Shown here: positions 43,200 to 52,634 of the stretch, piece by piece | How the letters are laid out: each line of letters starts with the position of its first letter | Numbering within the stretch: the stretch's first letter is position 1 | Origin: Hohaiivirga sp031546825 | GTDB lineage: Bacteria > Pseudomonadota > Alphaproteobacteria > Rhizobiales > Beijerinckiaceae | Direction of reading: 5' to 3' | Assembly (NCBI GenBank): GCA_031546825.1 | Contig: JAVBJU010000013.1 | Location: forward strand, 97,407 to 161,406 | DNA length: 64,000 bases | Notes under the pieces: model-generated | Seen by the model: only the letters and a program-made list of their open reading frames with translations | The model's database searches: none | What the model was told of the DNA's origin: nothing | Position numbers and translations under genes: made by a program

Positions 43200-43766
43200 G
43201 TGAAGGTTGCCGCAAGCACTCTTAGAAAAGGCAATGTCATCGACATCGATGGCAAGCTCTACGTCATCATGACAGCGGAAAATATCCACCCGGGCAAGGG
43301 CACCCCTGTGACCCAGCTCGATATGCGCCGCATCGCCGATGGCGTGAAGGTGGCGGAACGCTATCGCACCACCGAGCAGGTTGAGCGCGCGTTCGTTGAA
43401 GACACCGATTTCACGTTCCTCTATTCCGATTCTGACGGGTTCCACTTCATGAATCCGGAAAATTATGACCAGGTCCAAGTGTCGGAAGACGTGATTGGCG
43501 ATGGCAAGGTCTATTTGCAGGAAAGCATGGTTTGCAAGCTCTCGCTGCATAATGGCGTGCCGATTGCCATTGATCTGCCGCAGCGTGTGACGCTGGAAAT
43601 CACTGAGACTGAGCCCACGGTGAAAGGTCAGACCGCTTCGTCGTCCTACAAGCCGGCCATCCTCTCCAATGGTGTCCGCACGCTCGTTCCGCCACATGTC
43701 AGTGCAGGAACCCGTGTTGTTATCATGACGGCTGACGGTTCTTACGTTGAGCGTGCCAAGGACTGA
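43200..43766 (+). CDS. efp: Translation elongation factor P
   Basis: The 188-residue EF-P has three beta-barrel domains. The domain I tip loop is NIHPGKGTP, with Lys33 as the lysylation target, matching the presence of EpmA and EpmB nearby. The C-terminus ends GTRVVIMTADGSYVERAKD. EF-P rescues ribosomes stalled on polyproline. Translation starts at a GTG with AAAGGA upstream. Confidence 0.97.
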   Translation: MKVAASTLRKGNVIDIDGKLYVIMTAENIHPGKGTPVTQLDMRRIADGVKVAERYRTTEQVERAFVEDTDFTFLYSDSDGFHFMNPENYDQVQVSEDVIGDGKVYLQESMVCKLSLHNGVPIAIDLPQRVTLEITETEPTVKGQTASSSYKPAILSNGVRTLVPPHVSAGTRVVIMTADGSYVERAKD

Positions 43767-43783
43767 CTAGCTGCTCCTTGACG

Positions 43784-43810
43784 GAAAGCGCCTTTTCGGG
43801 CGCTTTCATT
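43784..43810 (+). terminator. Intrinsic terminator after efp
   Basis: GAAAGCGCC (43784-43792) and GGCGCTTTC (43799-43807) form a 9-bp stem with a 6-nt loop, followed by ATTT. It lies 17 nt after the efp stop. Confidence 0.75.
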
Positions 43811-43841
43811 TGCACCGGCGTTCGATGCCGATGGAGCGGTC

Positions 43842-44939
43842 ATGACAGGAATTGAAACTCCCCATGAGCCGAACCAAACGGCTCAACCAAGGAAATGGCA
43901 ACGGTCTCGTCGTTCCGGGCGGGGGCGGAGTATTCCGTTTGACCGTAAACCGTCGGCAACTTATGCCGCGCTTGATCTTGGCACCAATAACTGTCGTCTG
44001 CTGGTTGCCAAACCATCGCGCAATGGCTTGCGGGTTGTCGATGCCTTCTCCCGCATCGTGCGCCTCGGTGAGGGTTTGGGATCAAGCGATAGGCTTTGCG
44101 ATGATGCCGTGCATCGTACCCTGCAAGCGCTGAAAATTTGCAAGGAAAAGATCGAGGCCAATGGTGTGACGCGGTCGCGGCTGATTGCAACAGAGGCGTG
44201 CCGGGGCGCGATCAATGGCATGGAGTTCGTGGGGCAGGTGAAAGATCACCTCGGGCTCGATCTTGAAATCGTTGATCGTCAGGCTGAGGCTTTTCTGGCG
44301 GTTGCGGGCTGCGCTTCACTGGTCGATGGGCGGGCGCGATCCTGTATCGTCTTCGATATCGGTGGCGGCTCAACTGAAATTGCCTGGCTCGACGGATACA
44401 AGGCCGGGAACCAGGTTGATCCCAATGCCCATATCCGCGCCTGGGATTCTCTCGACGCCGGTGTGGTTACCCTTGCGGAACGCTATGGCGGGCATGATGT
44501 CAGCAATGGGCAATATGAGGCCATGGTTGCCGAGATCATGCAGAAACTGTCCGGTTTCGCCGCAGAGGCACAAGACGCCGAGAAGGCACCGTTTTTCCAT
44601 TTGCTTGGCACTTCGGGAACGGTGACGACGCTGGGTGGTATCTATCTCGGCCTGGAAAAGTATGATCGACGTCGTGTCGATGGTTTATGGATGAGCAGTA
44701 GAGATATGTCCGACATTACCCAAAGGCTCCAAAGCATGTCTTATGCTGAGCGCGCCGCCAATGCCTGCATCGGACAGGAGCGGGCAGATCTGGTGCTCGC
44801 CGGTTGTGCCATTCTTGATGCCATTCGCAAGACATTTCCAACTCCTTTTCTCCGCATCGCTGATCGGGGCTTGCGCGAAGGCATTCTGATGAAGATGATG
44901 CGCGAAGATGGCGTTTGGCGCCAAGGAGTGCGATCGTGA
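43842..44939 (+). CDS. Ppx/GppA family exopolyphosphatase/pppGpp phosphatase
   Basis: The 365-residue ASKHA-fold protein has phosphate-1 loop YAALDLGTNNCRLLVA (about residues 40-55) and phosphate-2 loop CIVFDIGGGSTEIAW. The N-terminus is basic and disordered-looking. Members degrade polyphosphate or convert pppGpp to ppGpp; sequence alone does not decide between them. Its stop overlaps the rlmE GTG start (GTGA at 44936-44939), so the two are co-translated, an arrangement common in alphaproteobacteria. Confidence 0.9.
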   Translation: MTGIETPHEPNQTAQPRKWQRSRRSGRGRSIPFDRKPSATYAALDLGTNNCRLLVAKPSRNGLRVVDAFSRIVRLGEGLGSSDRLCDDAVHRTLQALKICKEKIEANGVTRSRLIATEACRGAINGMEFVGQVKDHLGLDLEIVDRQAEAFLAVAGCASLVDGRARSCIVFDIGGGSTEIAWLDGYKAGNQVDPNAHIRAWDSLDAGVVTLAERYGGHDVSNGQYEAMVAEIMQKLSGFAAEAQDAEKAPFFHLLGTSGTVTTLGGIYLGLEKYDRRRVDGLWMSSRDMSDITQRLQSMSYAERAANACIGQERADLVLAGCAILDAIRKTFPTPFLRIADRGLREGILMKMMREDGVWRQGVRS

Positions 44940-45643
44940 CCAAAGCGACACCCGGAGACGGGCAGCGAAACCTGAAGCAACGCCTTAAGACTGCGCGCAA
45001 GCGCACGCTGTCATCGCAACGGTGGCTTGAGCGGCAGCTCAACGACCCCTATGTCGCCAAGGCGAAAGCCGAAGGCTATCGCTCGCGCGCGGCCTTCAAA
45101 CTTCTGGAAATGAATGACAAATACAAGCTGCTCAGGCCTGGGCAGCGGGTGATTGATCTTGGCGCCGCACCGGGAGGCTGGTCGCAGATTGCCGCCCGGG
45201 AAGTTGGCAGCATCCATGGCAAGGGCCGGGTGGTCGGTATTGATCTTCTGCCTATTGAGACCATGTCTGGCGTTGATTTCATCGAAATGGACTTTTTGGC
45301 TGACGAAGCGCCGGGCATTCTCATCGAGATGCTGGGCGGGCCTGCGGATGTCGTGATGTCCGATATGGCCGCAAACACCACTGGCCACAGGAAGACCGAC
45401 CACCTGCGCATTATCGGTCTTGCCGAGACGGCGGTACACTTTGCCCGCGAAGTTCTGGCACCTGGTGGGATCTTCATCGCCAAGGTGTTTCAGGGTGGCA
45501 CCGAGAACGATCTGCTGACAGATCTCAAGCGCGATTTCGCGGTTGTCCGCCATGTCAAACCCGCCGCAAGCCGGGCGGATTCCGCCGAGCTTTACGTGCT
45601 GGCCACCGGCTTCCGAGGCAGGAAGAACGAACCCACCGAATAA
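44936..45643 (+). CDS. rlmE: 23S rRNA (uridine-2552-2'-O)-methyltransferase RlmE
   Basis: The 235-residue FtsJ-type methyltransferase has the SAM loop VIDLGAAPGGWSQ and the catalytic tetrad Lys55 (RAAFKL), Asp143 (MSDMAANTTGH), Lys183 (IAKVFQGG) and Glu218 (SAELYVL). It methylates U2552 in the ribosomal A loop during large-subunit assembly. The GTG at 44936, with AAGGAG upstream, is preferred to an earlier ATG at 44915 inside ppx. Its stop is only 3 nt from the stop of the convergent ABC ATPase gene. Confidence 0.95.
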   Translation: MTKATPGDGQRNLKQRLKTARKRTLSSQRWLERQLNDPYVAKAKAEGYRSRAAFKLLEMNDKYKLLRPGQRVIDLGAAPGGWSQIAAREVGSIHGKGRVVGIDLLPIETMSGVDFIEMDFLADEAPGILIEMLGGPADVVMSDMAANTTGHRKTDHLRIIGLAETAVHFAREVLAPGGIFIAKVFQGGTENDLLTDLKRDFAVVRHVKPAASRADSAELYVLATGFRGRKNEPTE

Positions 45644-45646
45644 AGA

Positions 45647-46768
45647 TCATGCGGGTTGGAGTGCTCCCAGAGCGATGCGCTCTCCGCTCTCTCCATCGAA
45701 GAGAATATAGCTATCGCTGTTGAGCGCGAGTCGGACTGTGGCATCGACCGCGAAATCGACGCAGCCGAACACGACCGAGGTCAGCAGCGTTGTGCCCACT
45801 TTCAGCCGCACAATGGTTTCCATGCCCGACGGCAGCGATGAATAGACCTGACCGGCCAAAATCCCGCTTTCTGCGATGGTCACGTTTTCCGGGCGCAGGC
45901 CCAGCACCAGCTTTTTCCCTTCCGCAACCACCGGCTCGCCTTCACTGGCGGTAAAGATCAAGCTCATATCTGCGTTATTGAGGGCGAGTTTGCCGCCTTG
46001 CGCGCGCTGCCCCGCCGAGACCGGAACAAGATTGATGCCAGGGCTGCCCACAAAGTCGGCAGCAAACGTATTGGCCGGGCGGCCATAAACCTCAAGCGGC
46101 GGGCTGAATTGTTGCAAGTGGCCGTTCTTGAGCAGACATACGCGGGTGGAGAGCGTCATGGCCTCAAGCTGGTCGTGGGTCACGTAGATGATGGTGGCCC
46201 CGGTGGTCAGGTGCAGGCGCTTGAGCTCGGTGCGCATTTCCATGCGCAGTTTGGCGTCGAGGTTCGAGAGCGGTTCGTCCATCAGCAGGACGGAAGGGTT
46301 GGTTGCAAGCGTCCGGGCAATGGCAACGCGCTGTTGCTGGCCACCTGACAGCTCCGAAGGGTAGCGGCCGGCAAGCTCCTCAATCCGCAGCATCGACATC
46401 AGCTCTTCAAGCCGATTGGAAATGCGGTTTGTTTCCCATTTCAGGTTTTCAAGCCCAAAGGAGATGTTGCGCCGCACCGTCATATGCGGCCACAACGCGT
46501 AATTCTGGAACAAGAAGCCAACACCGCGCCGGTCGGGAGACACGTCGAGCCGGTTATCGGCACAGAATACTTTCTGCCCGCCGATATGAATCTGGCCTTC
46601 GGTTGGCGTTTCCAGTCCGGCAATCATGCGCAATGTCGTGGTCTTGCCGCAGCCGGAAGGGCCAAGCAGCGATATAAACTCGCCATCGGCAATCTCGAGC
46701 GAGAGGTCTTCCACCGCACCGGCCTTGCCGAACCGCTTGGAAATTTTCGTAAGGGTTATGTCCGGCAT
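45647..46768 (-). CDS. ABC transporter ATP-binding protein (ferric iron/FbpC type)
   Basis: The 373-residue importer ATPase has Walker A GPSGCGKTT, Q-loop FLFQNYALWPHMTV, signature ELSGGQQQRVAIAR, Walker B VLLMDEPLSNLDAKLR, H-loop YVTHDQLEAMTL, and a C-terminal TOBE regulatory domain (about residues 280-365). It powers uptake by the permease encoded 2 nt upstream and the binding protein beyond. Members of this group carry Fe3+, spermidine/putrescine or phosphonates; the partners favour an iron-like or similar substrate. Confidence 0.9.
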   Translation of the reverse strand: MPDITLTKISKRFGKAGAVEDLSLEIADGEFISLLGPSGCGKTTTLRMIAGLETPTEGQIHIGGQKVFCADNRLDVSPDRRGVGFLFQNYALWPHMTVRRNISFGLENLKWETNRISNRLEELMSMLRIEELAGRYPSELSGGQQQRVAIARTLATNPSVLLMDEPLSNLDAKLRMEMRTELKRLHLTTGATIIYVTHDQLEAMTLSTRVCLLKNGHLQQFSPPLEVYGRPANTFAADFVGSPGINLVPVSAGQRAQGGKLALNNADMSLIFTASEGEPVVAEGKKLVLGLRPENVTIAESGILAGQVYSSLPSGMETIVRLKVGTTLLTSVVFGCVDFAVDATVRLALNSDSYILFDGESGERIALGALQPA

Positions 46769-46770
46769 AT

Positions 46771-48561
46771 TTAGCCTCCGATGCCCTTGTCGATGGACGC
46801 GCCCGTCACTTTACCGATGAGCCAGTTGACGATGATAACCATCATAATGATGATGAGGTTGATGGCGTTGGCGTATTGCTCCCAGCCTTTTTCATTGTAC
46901 TGGAAGAGCATGGTGGTGAGCATTCTTGTCCCCGGTGTCACCAGTAGGATGAACAGGGAAAGTTCCCTCATGCACGAGATGAAGGGCAGAAGATAACCGG
47001 AAATGACCGCCGATTTCTGGATCGGAATGAGAATGCGCGTCATCCGCTTGAACCAGCCCACACCCAGCACGGTCGCCGCTTCTTCAATCTCGGTGCTGAT
47101 TTGCAGCATGGAATTGATTCCGGCGCGCGAGGCGAAGGGCAGATACTTGACCGTGCCGACGATCACCAGCAGCAGGAAGGTGCCGTAGAGCGCGGGGATC
47201 GGCCCGTGGGGCACGGCGAACAATGACAGGTACACGGCAGAAAACGCCATAGCTGGCATGAGATAGGGGAAAAAGCTCAAGTTGTTAACGAAGCCCGCAA
47301 GCCGTGTACCGCGCCGCCGCACGATGGCGTAACCCGCGAGAAAACCGATGGTGCCTGCCGTCAGCGCGCAGAGCACCGAAAGCCTTAAACTGTTCCACAA
47401 GCCGTACCAGATGGCGGGGTTCAGTAAAATGCCCGGTTCGCTGTTGGCGATGCGGGCATCGCCTTCGCCGATCCAGAATACTAGCGACAGGTTATTCCAT
47501 GAATAGTCGCCCGGCACGATAATCATAGACTCAACTGCAAAGCTGATGAGCGGCACCACCGACAGCAACAGCAAAGCCACAAGGATGGCTGCAGACATCG
47601 GCGTGCGCCACAAGCGCAGATCGACCAGCGAGACATTGGCGCTCTTGCCGGTGACGGTGACATAAGATTTGCGCGTGCCGATCAGGCGCTGGTTGCCGTA
47701 GAGGATCAAAGCGCCAAACATCATCATTACCACCGCGATGATGTAACCATAACCGGGATTGAGGCCATTGAGCGTGCGGAATAGCTGGGTTGTCAGCACC
47801 TGATAACGTACCGGCAATCCGAGAAAAGCCGGCACTGCGAATGACGACATTGCCGACGAAAAAACCAGCAGAAACGTGGACAGGATCGCGGGCATCACCA
47901 TGGGGATCGTGACACGCCAGAAAATGCGCAATCGCGACGCATGGAGCAGCAGGGCCGCTTCCTCAAGGCTCGCATCCATATTGCGCAGGATACCGCCGAT
48001 CAGGATATAGGCGAATGGCGCGTAATGCAGCCCGGTGACCAGAATGATCGGGAACGGGCCATAGGCAAACCAATCCGGCGTTTGAAGCCCGGTGAGGGCT
48101 GTGAAAATCCCCGGCGCCCCGCCAATGGTGGCGTTCTTGAAAAAATTGAGCCAGGCCAGCGCCAAGGTCCAGGATGGCATGATGTAGGGAAAGATCGCCA
48201 GTCCTGACAACAGCTTCTTCATACGGATATTGCTGCGGGTGATGAGCCATGCGAAGCCGCCACCAAGGCCGATGGCGACGATGCATGGGCCTATGGAACA
48301 GACCAGAGAATTGAGAAGCGGCTTGTAAAACAGATTGAAGCTTCCTTCATCCGCAAACACCATTCGCCAGTGATAGAATGTGTGATCACCGGCGGCGGCT
48401 CCGCGGACGCGGCGCACTTCAGACATATGGACGATCAGCGTGTCTTCAAAGATGCTCGCGAGCGGCACCAGGATGAGATATCCGAGCACCAGCGCGAGCG
48501 TCACAAGGATGACGTTCTGCGGCTTCCTAAAGTAATTGCCGAGCCTGTTCAGATAACGCAT
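46771..48561 (-). CDS. ABC transporter permease, fused double-domain (FbpB type)
   Basis: The 596-residue product has about 12 membrane helices in two repeated halves, each with a cytoplasmic EAA loop: SLEEAALLLHASRLRIFWRVTIPMV in the first and EIEEAATVLGVGWFKRMTRILIPI in the second. This duplicated form is typical of Fe3+ importers. The ATG at 48561 is used; an in-frame TTG at 48585 would overlap the binding-protein stop as TTGA and may be the true coupled start. Neither has a strong ribosome site. Confidence 0.9.
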   Translation of the reverse strand: MRYLNRLGNYFRKPQNVILVTLALVLGYLILVPLASIFEDTLIVHMSEVRRVRGAAAGDHTFYHWRMVFADEGSFNLFYKPLLNSLVCSIGPCIVAIGLGGGFAWLITRSNIRMKKLLSGLAIFPYIMPSWTLALAWLNFFKNATIGGAPGIFTALTGLQTPDWFAYGPFPIILVTGLHYAPFAYILIGGILRNMDASLEEAALLLHASRLRIFWRVTIPMVMPAILSTFLLVFSSAMSSFAVPAFLGLPVRYQVLTTQLFRTLNGLNPGYGYIIAVVMMMFGALILYGNQRLIGTRKSYVTVTGKSANVSLVDLRLWRTPMSAAILVALLLLSVVPLISFAVESMIIVPGDYSWNNLSLVFWIGEGDARIANSEPGILLNPAIWYGLWNSLRLSVLCALTAGTIGFLAGYAIVRRRGTRLAGFVNNLSFFPYLMPAMAFSAVYLSLFAVPHGPIPALYGTFLLLVIVGTVKYLPFASRAGINSMLQISTEIEEAATVLGVGWFKRMTRILIPIQKSAVISGYLLPFISCMRELSLFILLVTPGTRMLTTMLFQYNEKGWEQYANAINLIIIMMVIIVNWLIGKVTGASIDKGIGG

Positions 48562-48581
48562 GGCACCGATACCGTCGCGGA

Positions 48582-49682
48582 TCAACGGATGCTATTGAGG
48601 AAGTCTTCCACCTTATAGCGCTGCTCAAAGCACCATTGCGGGTCTTCGCGCACCAGAATTTTCCGCCATTCCGCGAGCGATCTGTCATCCTTGGCTCCCG
48701 GATTGTCGGGGTTGGCCGAAAAGTCGCCGAGCGAATCGACCCAGGGGCCGAAGCCATCCTGTGTCAGCACGTATTCGATGAACAGCTTGGCCGCAGCGGT
48801 GCTGCGCGAATTGGCCGGGATCATGGCATACATCGGATAATAGAAACCGGCGAACGGCATGGCGGTCGCGGCGGGCTTCACGGTGAGCTTCTTGCCCTCT
48901 GACATGCGCATCTTGTTGGTGGTGATGAGGCCCGCAAGCTGCTTGGCCTGTCCCTGGGCGCCGATGGCTTCCGAGAGCTTGGTGTCGGAGGTGCCAAGCA
49001 CCAAGCTGTTCTGGAACAGCTTCTTGATCCACTCATAACCGGCATTGGCGGTGGTCAGGGTGATATCCTTGCCGTAATGGGCCTTGTAGGCCGCTGCCAG
49101 CTTTTCGGCGATGTCGGGGCGCGTCACCATCGTCAGGAAGTTCATATTCACGCCTTCCTGGAACGGATCCGTCATCTGGACGCGGCCTTTCCAGTCCGCG
49201 TCGGTGAGTTGCCAGACATTGGTGATGGGCGAGGCGTCGCTTTTTTCGCTGTTGAAAACGATTGCCTTGACGAGAAAGAGAAAGACCAGCGGATTTTGGT
49301 CTTCTTTGGCAACCTTTGCCGCAATGGATGGCGGCACATAATTGGTCAGGAAGCCGGGCGTAATCAGTTCACCGAGCACGCGGCCGCTATCCTGCACGAA
49401 GACCACATCCGCGCCATTGATCTTGGCGGAGGCTTCCTTGGCGACCTTCTCGATGATTTCCACGTCCTTGAGTTGGGTGGAAGACACCTTGATCCCGTAT
49501 TTCTTGCCAAACGCTTCTCCGGCCAGACTGTGACGGGAACTGTTGGAATAGATGGTCAGCGTGCCTTCTTGCTGGGCCTGCTTGATAAGCTCTTCGCGGG
49601 AAGGTTCTGCATTGACACCGGTTGCCGTGAGGAATGACCATATTGCAATCGAACAGAATGCAAGTTTGTGTGTGATCCGCAT
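48582..49682 (-). CDS. ABC transporter periplasmic substrate-binding protein (Fe3+ type)
   Basis: The 366-residue product has a signal peptide (MRITHKLAFCSIAIWSFLTATGVNA, cleavage near residue 25) and a type II binding-protein fold: LTIYSNSSRHSLAGEAFGKKYGIKV at the mature N-terminus and the hinge region NGADVVFVQDSGRVLGEL. It resembles the FutA/FbpA cluster. The tyrosine cluster for iron cannot be confirmed by eye. AGGGGAAG precedes the ATG at 49682. It is first in the binding protein-permease-ATPase operon. Confidence 0.88.
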   Translation of the reverse strand: MRITHKLAFCSIAIWSFLTATGVNAEPSREELIKQAQQEGTLTIYSNSSRHSLAGEAFGKKYGIKVSSTQLKDVEIIEKVAKEASAKINGADVVFVQDSGRVLGELITPGFLTNYVPPSIAAKVAKEDQNPLVFLFLVKAIVFNSEKSDASPITNVWQLTDADWKGRVQMTDPFQEGVNMNFLTMVTRPDIAEKLAAAYKAHYGKDITLTTANAGYEWIKKLFQNSLVLGTSDTKLSEAIGAQGQAKQLAGLITTNKMRMSEGKKLTVKPAATAMPFAGFYYPMYAMIPANSRSTAAAKLFIEYVLTQDGFGPWVDSLGDFSANPDNPGAKDDRSLAEWRKILVREDPQWCFEQRYKVEDFLNSIR

Positions 49683-49940
49683 AACTTCCCCTTTCGCCGG
49701 ATGGCGACCGCAACCCTGTCTGCCGAAGGCTATCTCGGCACTCTTCATGAGAGTGGCAGGTTTTGTTGCGTCGTGTGGTGCGCATCGGTGATGCGCATGG
49801 CTGACCGGCGCAACTTATCGCACCGCGTGATGCAGCGTCAACGAAAGTCTAAGTTATGCAATGATTTCTGAAGGAGATCCCCATCAGAAGGCGCGGGGAG
49901 CGCCTCCTGATTTATAAACACATATCGCTTTTGCGTTCTG

Positions 49941-50780
49941 TCATTTCTTGGGGGCAGGCAGATAGAACTGGTCCGGGTCGGAACCGAAGCGGGTATTGTC
50001 GTTGAGGCTGTCGATCTTCTTGTGATCGTCGGCATCGAGAGCGAAATCGAAGACGTTGATGTTTTCGCGGATGCGCGAAGGTGTCACCGATTTCGGAATG
50101 ACCACACAGCCATTTTCCAGATGCCAGCGCAACATGACCTGCGCCGTTGATTTGCCGTGCTTTGCGGCAATGGATTGCAGAACAGGATTTTCGATCAGCC
50201 GCCCCGAGCCGAGTGGACTCCACGATTCGGTGATGATGCCATGCTTCTTGTGGAAGTCCCGCATTTCCTGCTGGGGCAGGCGCGGGTGCAATTCAATCTG
50301 ATTGATGGCGGGTTTGACGCCGGTTGCGTCGATGATGCGCTCCAGATGGGGAACCTTGAAGTTGGAGACGCCGATGGAGCGCACACGCCCGTCATTCTTC
50401 AGCTTGACCATGGCCTTCCAGGTGTCGGCATAAAGGTTCTTCATCGGAACCGGCCAATGGATCAGAAGAAGGTCCAGATAATCGAGACCAAGGCGCTGCA
50501 TGCTTTCTTCGAAGGCCATAAGGGTTTCGTCGTAGCCATGCCGCAGGTTCCAGATTTTCGTGGTGATATAAAGTTCAGCACGTGGCACTCCGCCTTCGGC
50601 AATTGCCCTCCCGACACCGGCCTCGTTGCCATAAATGGCCGCCGTGTCGATCAACCGATAACCTGCTGCAAGCGCTTCCTTGACCGCGCCTGTGGCTATG
50701 TCATCGGCAACCTGCCAGACACCGAGGCCGAGTTGCGGGATGGTGTGACCGTCATGGAACTTGATTTCAGGAATCGACAT
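49941..50780 (-). CDS. Aldo/keto reductase (2,5-diketo-D-gluconate reductase-like)
   Basis: The 279-residue AKR5-type barrel has the full catalytic tetrad Asp45, Tyr50, Lys75 and His108, the LGVSNF-like motif SIGVSNFKVPHLERII and the NADPH site VIPKSVTPSRIRENINVFDF. It reduces carbonyls with NADPH; the physiological substrate is unknown. It is a single-gene unit with 178 nt on the MFS side and 258 nt on the other, neither of which shows a clear element apart from a weak GC-rich hairpin near 49892-49908. Confidence 0.9.
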   Translation of the reverse strand: MSIPEIKFHDGHTIPQLGLGVWQVADDIATGAVKEALAAGYRLIDTAAIYGNEAGVGRAIAEGGVPRAELYITTKIWNLRHGYDETLMAFEESMQRLGLDYLDLLLIHWPVPMKNLYADTWKAMVKLKNDGRVRSIGVSNFKVPHLERIIDATGVKPAINQIELHPRLPQQEMRDFHKKHGIITESWSPLGSGRLIENPVLQSIAAKHGKSTAQVMLRWHLENGCVVIPKSVTPSRIRENINVFDFALDADDHKKIDSLNDNTRFGSDPDQFYLPAPKK

Positions 50781-50959
50781 GGATGGAATCCTTATTTTTA
50801 ATGGAAGGAGGCTCCAGCTTTATCGGCCGGGCCTGAACCGGCGGAACTGAAATATTAGTGGGAGAAAACGGTTTCGACTACCCGTTTCTGCTATCTATCT
50901 GGCCTTGATACCCTAAAACGATACTTCCATGTGCGCCATCACAACAAGGCACGGGCTTG

Positions 50960-52357
50960 CTAGGGGCGAATACGATGGCGGTGCCCGGACATTTCCTCAC
51001 CGGCATTGCGCGGCAGCCAGGCGAATGGGATCAACGACAACATCGACAGGCCTGCCACGAGGAAGAACGCCGGTTGGAAATCCGTCACCAATATCTGCGT
51101 GTCTCCGCGTAAAAACTGTGAGATTTCCAAGCCGAATGCGCCGATCGTTACACCCATGCTCAGGGACAATTGCTGGATCATTGAGGAAAAGCTGGTGGCG
51201 TAGCTCATATCGCGGTTAGACACTTCCGCGAAAGCGAGGGCATTGAGGCTGGTAAACTGCATTGACCGGAAACAGCCGCCGACAAACAAAATCAGCAAGA
51301 TGAGAATATGCGGCGTCGTTGCGGAGAAAAACGCGTTTCCAGCCAGGAAACACGAGGCAATCACCGCGTTTATCATCAGGAGATATTTAAAGCCGGTAAG
51401 GCGTAGAACTTTTCTGGCGACGGTCTTGGTGCACAAGGAACCAAGCGCCGTGACGAATGTCAGCGAGCCCGATTGCACCGGTGACAACCCGAAGCCGATT
51501 TGAAGCATCAGCGGCAGCAGAAAAGGGATCGCCCCGGCACCAACGCGGAAAAACGATCCACCGATGACGCTGGCGCGAAAGGTCTGGTACTTGAGCAGGC
51601 TCAGCTTGAGAATCGGATTGTCGATGCGGCGGGAATGCCAGAAATAACCGATGGCGCAGGCGAGCCCGATTGCGAGGCAGGCAAGAGAGACATTCATTGG
51701 CAACAGATGGGTGCCCAGCGAAGAGAGCCCCAACATGATGAGAGACAATGCAAAGCCCGACAGACAGAACCCGAGGAAATCGAGGGGTGGAACATCCTCT
51801 TCCTTGATGTTCTCAAAAAACGCTGTTGCCATGGCGTAGCCAAGCATTGCGACCGGAATATTGATGTAAAAAATCCAGCGCCAGCCGAAATGCTGGGTGA
51901 TGAATCCGCCGAGCGGTGGTCCTATCACCGGGCCGAGCAAGGCCGGAATGGTCAGCGTCGCCAGTGCCGACACCACTTCGCTTTTGGGGACACTGCGCAG
52001 GAGAATGAGACGGCCGACGGGCACCATCATCGCCCCGCCGACGCCCTGGAGGAAGCGTGCAATGATAAGCCATTCCAGTGAGAGGGCGACGCCGCAAGCA
52101 ATGGAGCCGACCGTGAAAACACACAGGGCAGCCCGGAAAATCGTTTTGGCTCCAAACTTATCGGCCATCCACCCGCTGATCGGGATGAAAATTGCCAATG
52201 AAATCATATAGGACATCAAAGCGAGTTTGAGCGAAAGAACGCCGACACCCAGATCTTCGGAAATACGCTGTAGGGACGTGGATAACACCGTGCCGTCTAC
52301 GTTCTCCATGAACAAGGCGGTGGCAACCGTCAGCGGGATGATGCGTACTTTTCGCAT
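50960..52357 (-). CDS. DHA2-type MFS multidrug exporter (EmrB/QacA family)
   Basis: The 465-residue product has about 14 predicted helices. It shows motif A (GWMADKFGAKTIFR), the drug-antiporter motif C (IPALLGPVIGPPLGGFITQHFGWRWIFYINIP) and motif D1 near the start (LFMENVDGTVLSTSLQ). It should be a proton-driven drug exporter. No MFP (EmrA) partner or regulator is adjacent. It is divergent from guaB, across 277 bp in which I see no specific element. Confidence 0.88.
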   Translation of the reverse strand: MRKVRIIPLTVATALFMENVDGTVLSTSLQRISEDLGVGVLSLKLALMSYMISLAIFIPISGWMADKFGAKTIFRAALCVFTVGSIACGVALSLEWLIIARFLQGVGGAMMVPVGRLILLRSVPKSEVVSALATLTIPALLGPVIGPPLGGFITQHFGWRWIFYINIPVAMLGYAMATAFFENIKEEDVPPLDFLGFCLSGFALSLIMLGLSSLGTHLLPMNVSLACLAIGLACAIGYFWHSRRIDNPILKLSLLKYQTFRASVIGGSFFRVGAGAIPFLLPLMLQIGFGLSPVQSGSLTFVTALGSLCTKTVARKVLRLTGFKYLLMINAVIASCFLAGNAFFSATTPHILILLILFVGGCFRSMQFTSLNALAFAEVSNRDMSYATSFSSMIQQLSLSMGVTIGAFGLEISQFLRGDTQILVTDFQPAFFLVAGLSMLSLIPFAWLPRNAGEEMSGHRHRIRP

Positions 52358-52634
52358 TTTCGTTGGATTTCTTGGTCGAAAGTCAATTCTGCGCCGGGGC
52401 AGGGAGCTCGGCTTACTCCTTTTAAACGGATTTGACCAGAATGAGTTTCATCTTTCGGGCCGGTATGCTTCCGCCAGCGCATCCCGACTGGTGCGCTTTG
52501 TCCCCTGTGGTGAAACTTAATACATTCGCGCTCTTGGCTAATGGCAAACATCGTGCTACGGCCAATCGCCAACTCGTTTCGTTTCCCGGACGCGCTTCCC
52601 GGTGGATTTAATTACCCCTTTTGAGGAGTTGGCG

